Assembly (NCBI GenBank): GCA_902491915.1
Contig: CABUJL010000041.1
Coordinates: 1 to 13,839, forward strand
Reading direction: 5' to 3'
Length of the DNA: 13,839 nucleotides
DNA from: an uncultured Collinsella sp.
GTDB lineage: Bacteria > Actinomycetota > Coriobacteriia > Coriobacteriales > Coriobacteriaceae
Part shown: piece by piece, positions 7,846 through 13,839 of the stretch
Numbering within the stretch: position 1 is the first letter of the stretch
Layout: each line of letters opens with the position of its first letter
The notes under the pieces: model-generated
Databases searched by the model: none
What the model was told of the DNA's origin: nothing
Seen by the model: only the letters and a program-made list of their open reading frames with translations
Position numbers and translations under genes: made by a program

Positions 7846-7876
7846 TTTATATAATCTATGGAGCTCGCAGAGGCAA
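7846..7876. promoter_or_regulatory. Divergent promoter region with overlapping -10 elements
   Basis: The 112-bp gap between the leftward GT operon and the rightward acyltransferase gene has one AT-rich core, TTTATATAATC. On the plus strand it gives a perfect -10, TATAAT (7850-7855), about 40 nt before the acyltransferase ATG, but the -35 region is GC-rich and poor. On the minus strand it gives TATATA (7848-7853) with TTGCCT (plus-strand AGGCAA, 7871-7876) at a 17-bp spacer, about 65 nt before gene A. Both directions may fire from the same symmetric core. This is read from motifs only. Confidence 0.45.
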
Positions 7877-7895
7877 ACCGATAAGAAAGGACGTC

Positions 7896-9026
7896 ATGCA
7901 GCCCAAAGCCGCACGCAACATACCCATCGAAGCACTGCGTTTGGTTGCGGTCGCCGGCATCGCGGTGTTCCACACCTTTCAGTGGACCTTCCAAGCCGCC
8001 TGCGTCGGCGCCGTAGAATATGCCCCACTTGCGATGTCCCCCTATTCCGGCGTGCTCGGTTTTATTAACTTGCTGGGCTGCTGGGCCAACGAGGTCTTCT
8101 TTATGATCTCGGGCTATTTTCTCATCGCTTCGGCCGCGCGTGCTTGGGACGGTGGAGCAACGTGGAAGTCGCAAATGCAACGGACGGCGCAGCGCCTTGG
8201 CAAGGTCATCTTGCCTACTGCGTTTTATTGCCTCATGGCGCTCGCGTGGTCCACGGTCGTCTCACCCATTCCCGATGTCTCCCTGCACGCGCACTATTGG
8301 TACACGCTGGGGCTTGAGTTTATCTGGGTCTATGCCGCCACGGTCTTCATGGCGCCGCTGTTTGGCCTGGCCAAGAGTCGACTCTCTAAGAGGAGCTACA
8401 CGGCAGCGGTCATCGTCGTTGGAATCCTCGCATTTGTTGTTAACGGGTATTTAGCCGCCATGAGTGCGACAAGCGCCGGCGAGTTTTCTTGGCTCCAGAA
8501 GTCCATGAGCGCTACCACGTACGTAGTCGCATTTTTGATCGGCGGGCTGCTCCGCGACATTACCGATGTCATGGATTCGGACAGGGCGGGCGCCTTAGGC
8601 ATGCGGTCGCTCGCAGCGGTTTTGGTGCTCACCACCATCCTGGAAGGCGAACTCTCCTTCACCGGCAACCTCACAGCAATGGCAGCCCTCTCCTACAAAT
8701 CGACCTCGTTGATCTCGTTTGTCCTCGCTGCCACCTCCCTGCTCTTTGCGGCTACCCGACGCAGCGCCTCGGACAATCCACGAGCCGCAGGCGTCATCGT
8801 CACCCTTTCGACCGCCACGCTCGGTTTCTATGTGATGCAGTCGCTCACCAGTAGCCTGTGGCGTCCCGTCTTCAATACGTTGCTCGCAAACATACTGGTC
8901 AGCCAAAACAGCCCGGCAGTTATATGTATCGTCACGGGTACCGTCATTAGCATCGTCTTTGCCCTGACGCTTCTCACCATCGACGCAGCTAGAAGCCTTA
9001 TCGCTCGCAAGCCCAAGCGGCAATAG
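7896..9026 (+). CDS. Membrane acyltransferase, family 3
   Basis: This 376-residue, very hydrophobic protein has about ten predicted membrane helices, the size and form of acyltransferase-3 (PF01757-type) proteins. These move acetyl or other acyl groups from a cytoplasmic donor onto extracellular or membrane-bound sugars. The N-terminus has the family pattern IEALRLVAVAGIAVFH, with the conserved arginine at 15 and the likely catalytic histidine at 26. It is followed by NEVFFMISGYFLI, which matches the family's SGY signature. The ATG has AAGGA 4 nt upstream. Next to a glycosyltransferase operon, its likely job is O-acylation of the glycan made there. It could instead modify teichoic acid or peptidoglycan. 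Transcription diverges from the GT operon. Confidence 0.85.
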   Translation: MQPKAARNIPIEALRLVAVAGIAVFHTFQWTFQAACVGAVEYAPLAMSPYSGVLGFINLLGCWANEVFFMISGYFLIASAARAWDGGATWKSQMQRTAQRLGKVILPTAFYCLMALAWSTVVSPIPDVSLHAHYWYTLGLEFIWVYAATVFMAPLFGLAKSRLSKRSYTAAVIVVGILAFVVNGYLAAMSATSAGEFSWLQKSMSATTYVVAFLIGGLLRDITDVMDSDRAGALGMRSLAAVLVLTTILEGELSFTGNLTAMAALSYKSTSLISFVLAATSLLFAATRRSASDNPRAAGVIVTLSTATLGFYVMQSLTSSLWRPVFNTLLANILVSQNSPAVICIVTGTVISIVFALTLLTIDAARSLIARKPKRQ

Positions 9027-9196
9027 ACACGCTGCCGTCAGACGCTAAAGCCGCTACAGCCGTGACAGGTTCCTGCGTTTTATTCAAAGCTTGCCGTCAA
9101 GGTGCGCCGAGCCTTTACAATAGGACAGTCTCAAGGACGTATTCGATAGCTTCCGCGCAGCACTCGCCCGCCGCGCGTGAAAGGATATATTGCCCC
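9027..9196 (+). promoter_or_regulatory. Intergenic leader and possible promoter of the GlfT-like gene
   Basis: This 170-bp gap contains a -10-like TACAAT (9116-9121) preceded by TTGCCG (9091-9096) with a rather long 19-nt spacer, giving a leader of about 70 nt. The octamer TGCCGTCA occurs twice (9033-9040 and 9092-9099). There is no clear terminator for the acyltransferase gene, so read-through is possible. Confidence 0.35.
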
Positions 9197-10213
9197 ATGC
9201 CTTCAACCCTTCCCGCCCCCATCGACAAGCTCGCCATCGTCGTCGTTACGTACAAGCGCCAGGAACTCCTGGCCAACTTGTTCGACTCCATGACCGAGCT
9301 CACGGCAACGCCCTGGCGCATCGTGATTGTCGATAACGAGAATTCGCGCGAGACCGAGGCCATGTGCGCCGCATTTAACGAGCGCCTGGCCAACCTGTGG
9401 GGCATCGACACCGAGCAGCCCGACGCGCAGGGCGGCACCGACCGCGTCATCTACGCCCCGCAGCTCGAAAACGGCGGCGGTGCAGGTGGCTTCTCCGCCG
9501 GCACCAAATGCGCCTACGACCTGGGCGCTCAATGGTTCTGGGTGATGGACGACGACGTGCTCGTCATCCCCGAAGGCATCGAGCGTCTTGCCAAGTGGAC
9601 CGACCGCTACGATGTTATCCAGGGTTCGCGCCTGGACTTTGACGGCGGCGCCTTCTTTTGGCAATACCAACTCATCCTTTCGCTCGGCATTCCCAACCCT
9701 GTCGCCAAGTGGGACTTGGGCCCCGAGGGCTACCGCGCCATGAACCAGCTGTGCTTTGAGGGCGGCATGTTCTCGCGCCGCGTGGTCGACAAGATCGGCC
9801 TGCCCGATGCGCGATTCTTCATCTACGGCGACGATGCCTGCTATGGCTACGTGGCCAGCCAGCACTTCCCCGCCGCCGTTGTTGCCGACGTGGTGCTCAA
9901 GCGCGCCCGCGCCGTCTCTAACTGGGACATCGCCGGCAAGCGCCAGCTCAACTCTACGAGCGACACCAACCGCTACTACATCATGCGCAACCGCGGTTAT
10001 CTGGCACGCTACATGCAGATCTACGGCGACTACCACCCCGTGCTGTTCCGTCTGGGCAACGCCGCGACCTTCTGCAAGGAATTCATTCGCCTGGCCGCCG
10101 ACAAGTGCTTTAAGACCGGTATTCCGGCGCTGCGCCGTGGCATGAAGGACGCCCGCAAGATCGTTAAGGATCCCAACTGGAAGCCCATGCCGCCCCTGAA
10201 GGACACCGAGTAA
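9197..10213 (+). CDS. GT2 glycosyltransferase, galactofuranosyltransferase-like
   Basis: This 338-residue protein begins AIVVVTYKR (13-21), then has ENGGGAGGFSAG (91-102), the metal-binding MDDD (117-120), FIYGDDACYGY (208-218) and a late RYYIMRN (259-265). The asparagine/glycine-rich loop before the DDD motif and the late YY..RN are characteristic of the GT2 branch containing GlfT1/GlfT-like galactofuranosyltransferases and some rhamnosyltransferases. A role in adding galactofuranose or a deoxyhexose to a lipid-linked glycan is therefore plausible, but no glf mutase gene is in view. The frame is open upstream to 9062. I chose the ATG at 9197 because the conserved domain starts just after it and AAAGGA lies 11 nt upstream. 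It follows the acyltransferase gene on the same strand and ends 24 bp from the convergent gene at 10238. Confidence 0.85.
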   Translation: MPSTLPAPIDKLAIVVVTYKRQELLANLFDSMTELTATPWRIVIVDNENSRETEAMCAAFNERLANLWGIDTEQPDAQGGTDRVIYAPQLENGGGAGGFSAGTKCAYDLGAQWFWVMDDDVLVIPEGIERLAKWTDRYDVIQGSRLDFDGGAFFWQYQLILSLGIPNPVAKWDLGPEGYRAMNQLCFEGGMFSRRVVDKIGLPDARFFIYGDDACYGYVASQHFPAAVVADVVLKRARAVSNWDIAGKRQLNSTSDTNRYYIMRNRGYLARYMQIYGDYHPVLFRLGNAATFCKEFIRLAADKCFKTGIPALRRGMKDARKIVKDPNWKPMPPLKDTE

Positions 10214-10216
10214 CGG

Positions 10217-10239
10217 AAGCCGGAAACACCCCGGCGCTT
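10217..10239. terminator. Hairpin between convergent genes
   Basis: GCCGG-AAACACC-CCGGC (10219-10235), with flanking AAG/CTT extending the stem past a bulge, lies between the stops of two convergent genes. It could slow transcription from both sides, but neither strand has a U tract. Confidence 0.3.
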
Positions 10240-12034
10240 AAAGCCGCTGGCACACCGCTGCCACACGCTGCCCGTCAAACCCGAATCCCCAGCGCATGCG
10301 ACCCACGCCGGGTCGCGGCACACGGATTTCGTCGATGCCGTCGCGCTCTATGTCGAGCAGCGCCTGCACGGCCAGCAATTCCAGGCCCAGCGCATCCACA
10401 CCGGGGTCATACATCATGTTGATCGTTATCAGCGGACGTTCATCGAGCATACCGATCGTATCGGCTATGTCGAACACGGCGCCCGTAGGAAAAACCTGGA
10501 TGTCCCAGCGATCCGCGCCACACTTTCGCCTCGAAGCAGGATTGGCATAGCCCGGCAATCCAAAGCAGAGTCCTTGCAAGAGTAGGTGATATGGCAGCGG
10601 TGTATCTGGGTCGGTCGCACCGATTCCCGCATCTCCCAAGATGCGGCTTAGCGCCCGCCTCACGGTATCCTCGTTCCCATGGCACAGCCCGTCGCGAAAC
10701 GCATCGACGTCTCGAATGTCTTCTGCGGCGCACTCAAACCACTCAATAATCACTAGACGCAAGGCCTGACGAAGCTCGTTATTGGGCAATCGCAAAGCAC
10801 GGAGGCGATCGCCATGCTCTGGCTCCTCAGTCATATCCGTCGTGAGAAAACCGGACAGATACAGCGCTGTCCACATGTCATCGTCAGGCGAGACATCTGG
10901 CTCTGCAGTGCCCAAACAAAGCGGGACCTCAGCGCACCCATGGGCCTCGAGCAAATCAAACAAGACCGAAAGGCGGTCGAGATTCCACCCGACAACTACC
11001 CTACTCAGGCAATCGGCATATCCATACAGATCGGCACGCACAGGCGCCGTGCAGCCTCGGTCCAAAAACCCAATCACACGCTCTGGACTCGAGCAATAGG
11101 CCCTGCCAAACCGATACCCCTCGAGCCATTCACGCGCATCATCCAGGTATTCCTCGCGCCCAGCATGATTCAAAAGAGCCTGGACCTCGGCATCCGAAAA
11201 ACCGAAATATCGGTCACACCACGCCGACAGCGGCGTCGTCAGACAATACGAGCAGCCGCGCGAAGAAAGCGCCGCTTCGGCAGGACCGGGACCCTCCCCC
11301 ATCAAACACGTCAGCCGCAACGAATCGCGCGCAGTGGCAATGGACTCGAAAAGCACGCGATCAAATAGCCCTGCCGGATCGGCGCCGGATGCGACCCTCG
11401 CGCTCGCACGGCCCAACCACGCCGCGTCGTACCCATCAACGAGCAATACAACCTGCTCATCGCAGGCCATCTCCAGCAGCTCAATGAGCACGCCAAGCAC
11501 CGAGGCGACCTCGTCCTCGCTCGCCGCGCCACGCGCAACACGTTCGATGTGACGCACCTTGTCTCGAGCTAAATCCGGAGCCTCCAAAAGCGCCAGCAGG
11601 CGGGCGCACTCGCCCAAAAGAGCATCGCGCACTACGCCAGCAATGGCGGCGCCACGCCTCGCAGCGCCAGAAAAGTCCAGCGATATCACCGGATAGCAAG
11701 CGTACTCATCCCGATAACGCCCGCTGTCCGCATCCCAAATCTGAGCATCGGCAAACGAGATCCGACCGGCGCGACCGACCGCCGGACGCTCCAGAAAAGC
11801 CCTGAGCATCGACAAGTTCATGCTCTTGCCAAAACCCTCGGGTCGACAGCACACCACAACGGACGCGTCACAGTCCAACACATCGGCAATAAACATGGTC
11901 TTGTCGACCAGTATGCAACGACCAATGGCATCGGCAAAATCATGCACACCGACCGGTAAGACCGCATCATCGACATGGTTGACAAGCCGTACGCCAAAAG
12001 TAGCGGCACTGTTGCAATACTCCTGTTCAGACAC
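10238..12034 (-). CDS. AAA-ATPase-like / PD-(D/E)XK family protein with degenerate motifs
   Basis: This 598-residue protein starts at a GTG with GGAG 8 nt upstream. The N-terminus has the family hallmark VDKTMFI (43-49) and the P-loop RPEGFGKSMNLSML (64-77), corresponding to the usual RPRRFGKS of AAA-ATPase-like (PF09820-type) proteins. Walker B reads VVLLVDGYDA (195-204), where the family normally has DEYD, so the catalytic acidic residue appears replaced by Gly201. The C-terminal region (about 510-598) follows the DUF1703-type nuclease layout and ends WGFGFDGQRV. However, the strand that should carry (D/E)xK reads ITINMMYD (536-543), with no acid-x-lysine. The family is widespread in gut bacteria and its function is not established; defence or mobile-element roles have been suggested. 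Here nuclease activity is probably lost. It is a single-gene transcript, convergent with the glycan genes and probably unrelated to them. Confidence 0.8.
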   Translation of the reverse strand: MSEQEYCNSAATFGVRLVNHVDDAVLPVGVHDFADAIGRCILVDKTMFIADVLDCDASVVVCCRPEGFGKSMNLSMLRAFLERPAVGRAGRISFADAQIWDADSGRYRDEYACYPVISLDFSGAARRGAAIAGVVRDALLGECARLLALLEAPDLARDKVRHIERVARGAASEDEVASVLGVLIELLEMACDEQVVLLVDGYDAAWLGRASARVASGADPAGLFDRVLFESIATARDSLRLTCLMGEGPGPAEAALSSRGCSYCLTTPLSAWCDRYFGFSDAEVQALLNHAGREEYLDDAREWLEGYRFGRAYCSSPERVIGFLDRGCTAPVRADLYGYADCLSRVVVGWNLDRLSVLFDLLEAHGCAEVPLCLGTAEPDVSPDDDMWTALYLSGFLTTDMTEEPEHGDRLRALRLPNNELRQALRLVIIEWFECAAEDIRDVDAFRDGLCHGNEDTVRRALSRILGDAGIGATDPDTPLPYHLLLQGLCFGLPGYANPASRRKCGADRWDIQVFPTGAVFDIADTIGMLDERPLITINMMYDPGVDALGLELLAVQALLDIERDGIDEIRVPRPGVGRMRWGFGFDGQRVAAVCQRL

Positions 12035-12067
12035 CGTAACTTCTCCCTAAAACGTAGCACGAGGCCC

Positions 12068-12073
12068 ATTGTA
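12068..12073 (-). promoter_or_regulatory. -10-like element of the ATPase/nuclease-family gene
   Basis: TACAAT on the minus strand lies 33 nt upstream of the GTG start at 12034, a suitable place for a -10. No good -35 stands 16-18 nt further up, so the promoter call is tentative. Confidence 0.35.
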
Positions 12074-12161
12074 GCGAGCAGTTCAAGCACAACGCTGCAT
12101 CCGCGCAAAGGCATCGGGCAACGGTAGGAACAAAGGCCTTGAGGGGGCATAACAAATCGTT

Positions 12162-12204
12162 GTGCAACAAAATGGGGCCCGATGCATCTGCACCGGCCCC
12201 CATT
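12162..12204 (-). terminator. Rho-independent terminator of the surface-protein gene
   Basis: On the minus strand, 33 nt after the stop at 12238, AATGGGGGCC pairs with GGGCCCCATT (stem 12171-12180 with 12195-12204, 9 of 10 pairs) around a 14-nt loop. It is followed by TTTTGTTG. This is a convincing intrinsic terminator separating the surface-protein gene from the gene at 12034. Confidence 0.75.
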
Positions 12205-12237
12205 GCGAATCTTTAGTTGTCGGGCAACCGAAAGGGA

Positions 12238-13839
12238 CTACTCCTCGGAGTCGTTCTGCCCAGCAGCCTTCTTTTGCTGATCGAGCTTATGCTTGCCACT
12301 CACAATAGACGTGGCACCCAGCGTGGCCAAGCTTGCACTGGCAAGGCTCGCCATCACAATCAGATCGCCCGTCTTGGGCATATTGCCGCCAGATGACTTG
12401 ATAGTTGTAGTCGTCGTGGTAGTAGTGGTCACTGTTTTGGAGCCATTTTGCTCTTGGCTCTGGTTGTCGGCACCGCTCTTGTCGTCGTCTTCGGACTGTT
12501 TCTTTTCGTCCTCGCCCTGCTGCTTTTCGCCCTCGGTCTTGCTCTTGTCCTTCTCCTCAGATTCAGACTTCTTATCCTTGTCCTTCTCCTCAGAGCTAGA
12601 ACCCTTATCGGATTCGGTCTTCTCGGAAGCCTTGTCCTTGGAGTCGCCCTTTGCGGCTTCGGTCTTTTCCGTGGAAGCCTGATCAGAGTTGACCTTGTTC
12701 TGGGCCGAGCCGTTATTGACGCCAGCCATCAGCGAAGAACCCAGCGTAGAACCAAGCTGCTCGGAGAAAGAAGGCTTCTTGTCCGGTGAAGCAACGGGAG
12801 CGTCCGGCGCCTTATTCGAATCGTCCTTGGAAGCATCGGAATCAGGGGTTGCGTCAGAGCCGGAGCCGTTGTTAGAGCCGGTGTCAACGGACGAATCGCT
12901 CGAGCCGGTAGATGAGTTAGAGGTGTCAGCGCCGGTCGAACCAGAAGCGTCGCTGTCCGTATTGCCGGCAGAGCTTGAAGACGAATCGCCCGCAGCAGAG
13001 CCGTTCGAATCGGAGCCGTTCGAGGTGGAACCGTCGTTGATAGCGCCACCAGCAGAGCCATTACCGTCAGCATCGGTCGAGGGCGCATCCATCCTGTCAT
13101 CGTTGGCATCGTCACTCGAGCCGTCATTCGAATCAGGCGTCGGCGAGGGCGCCGGCGTAGGCTCGGGCTGCACGGGCGTCGCAGCGGCAGCGGCCTCGTC
13201 CTCGGCGATATAAACCAAGCAGTCCTTCAGCTCGTTGCGGTAGCGGTTCTTCCAGCCCTCATGATACTGGGGTTGGCTCGAATACTTGGTCGCCACGTTA
13301 TTGACCACGCTGTAGGAAAGCGCCGTCACAAACTCGCGATCGGACATATCGTTGGAAAGATTCGCCCAGCGGAAAAAGTCCCTGCAGCCACCAGTGCCGC
13401 ACATGTTGGTAATGCTCCACACCATGCCCTTGACGCAGTCGGCGCGGCCCGAAATATCAATACCTAGGCCGCTCTTGAGCCACGCCTCGGTCACCGCATA
13501 GTACGAGTTGTACGCATAAGCATCTTGAAGCGCTGAGAACTCAACAGGATCGGTGTTGTAAGCACCCTGGAAGGCCTCCTGCGCAATACGGCCCAACTCG
13601 GTGAGCTGACCGTTCTCGTACATGGCATTGCTCGTGTTGGAAATCTCGCTGCCGCGATCAATCGCATCCTTGAGCATGCTGTATTTTTCGGGGCTGTAGT
13701 TGTAGACCTGCTTCATAAACGGAATGAGCGACCAGCGGCGGTCGAACTGGGAATAGCCCAACGCGTTATAGCCGTCACCGTACGAAAAGCCCTGGTTGTA
13801 GTTACCATGGCTCTCGTACTTGGTAAAGTACTTCATCTC
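12238..13839 (-). CDS. Sortase-anchored cell-wall protein with lysozyme-like domain (C-terminal part)
   Basis: The gene enters from the right edge; 533 residues are visible. Numbering from the first visible Met, residues 1-215 form a globular domain with KYESHGNY (6-13) and YNALGYSQFD (23-32). This resembles lysozyme/transglycosylase-like folds, in which an E-S motif glutamate is catalytic and a G-Y-x-Q-F strand follows. It also has four cysteines (134, 146, 151, 206). A Pro/Thr linker follows (about 219-235), then a long Ser/Asp/Asn/Gly stalk, a Lys/Glu-rich stretch (about 385-460) and a run of nine threonines. Next come MPKTGD (486-491), a hydrophobic helix and a basic tail, which together form an LPXTG-type sortase signal. 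The protein should be anchored to peptidoglycan and may cut or bind it. The signal peptide must lie outside the window, so 13834 is not taken as the start. Hydrolase activity is inferred from motifs only. Confidence 0.75.
   Translation of the reverse strand, partial: EMKYFTKYESHGNYNQGFSYGDGYNALGYSQFDRRWSLIPFMKQVYNYSPEKYSMLKDAIDRGSEISNTSNAMYENGQLTELGRIAQEAFQGAYNTDPVEFSALQDAYAYNSYYAVTEAWLKSGLGIDISGRADCVKGMVWSITNMCGTGGCRDFFRWANLSNDMSDREFVTALSYSVVNNVATKYSSQPQYHEGWKNRYRNELKDCLVYIAEDEAAAAATPVQPEPTPAPSPTPDSNDGSSDDANDDRMDAPSTDADGNGSAGGAINDGSTSNGSDSNGSAAGDSSSSSAGNTDSDASGSTGADTSNSSTGSSDSSVDTGSNNGSGSDATPDSDASKDDSNKAPDAPVASPDKKPSFSEQLGSTLGSSLMAGVNNGSAQNKVNSDQASTEKTEAAKGDSKDKASEKTESDKGSSSEEKDKDKKSESEEKDKSKTEGEKQQGEDEKKQSEDDDKSGADNQSQEQNGSKTVTTTTTTTTTIKSSGGNMPKTGDLIVMASLASASLATLGATSIVSGKHKLDQQKKAAGQNDSEE
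12544..12594 (-). repeat. 18-bp direct repeat in the charged stalk
   Basis: The same 18 bases occur at 12544-12561 and 12577-12594. The offset is 33 bp, exactly 11 codons, and both copies encode SEEKDK-type sequence. The repeat lies in the Lys/Glu-rich part of the surface-protein stalk and could allow in-frame length change by slippage. Confidence 0.6.

Noticed and set aside
9062..9196. N-terminal extension of the GlfT-like protein to 9062
   Set aside because: The added residues have no GT2 character, the start lacks a ribosome site and a -10-like TACAAT lies inside the segment. The ATG at 9197 fits better.
12689..13200. Possible CRISPR or tandem-repeat array in the repetitive-looking stalk region
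   Set aside because: There are no regularly spaced identical repeats; the appearance comes from biased Ser, Asp, Asn and Gly codons.
12289..13213. Several plus-strand open frames opposite the surface-protein stalk
   Set aside because: They are mirror products of the low-complexity Ser/Asp/Lys/Glu codons and have no independent support.

Overview
The window is high-GC bacterial DNA with densely packed genes, many GTG/TTG start codons and a sortase-anchored surface protein. Together with the style of the encoded proteins this suggests a Gram-positive gut actinobacterium of the Coriobacteriia, most likely Collinsella. That assignment is inference; there is no rRNA, tRNA or marker gene here to prove it.

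Layout, left to right. Positions 1-666 (minus) hold the 5' part of an AAA-type ATP-binding protein. It runs off the left edge and carries a one-base frameshift inside its Walker A motif. Positions 667-875 are an AT-rich intergenic region with a palindrome and repeated TATCG words. Positions 876-7783 (minus) are a five-gene operon of family-2 glycosyltransferases (GT2). In transcription order these are A (7783-6680), B (6673-5633), A' (5561-4443), B' (4430-3363) and a large two-domain GT2 (3362-876). A and A' are close paralogs, and B and B' are more distant ones, so the order A-B-A'-B' looks like an old tandem duplication of a two-gene module. Diverging from this operon, across a 112-bp region with overlapping -10 elements, are a membrane acyltransferase-3 gene (7896-9026, plus) and a galactofuranosyltransferase-like GT2 gene (9197-10213, plus).

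Convergent with these is a 598-residue member of the AAA-ATPase-like / PD-(D/E)XK (DUF1703-type) family whose active-site motifs look degenerate (12034-10238, minus). Finally, 13839-12238 (minus) is the C-terminal part of a cell-wall-anchored protein: a lysozyme-like domain, a long low-complexity stalk and an MPKTGD sorting signal. It is followed by a good rho-independent terminator.

Functionally, 876-10213 reads as part of a surface-polysaccharide locus: six glycosyltransferases (seven GT-A domains) that would extend a lipid-linked glycan, and a membrane acyltransferase that would decorate it. No sugar-nucleotide synthesis genes, polymerase, flippase or ABC exporter are in view, so the polymer cannot be identified. 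I see no rRNA, tRNA, CRISPR array, insertion sequence or phage gene. The most notable points are the A-B-A'-B' duplication with an almost unchanged 5' segment shared by A and A', the motif decay in the ATPase/nuclease homolog, and the Walker A frameshift.
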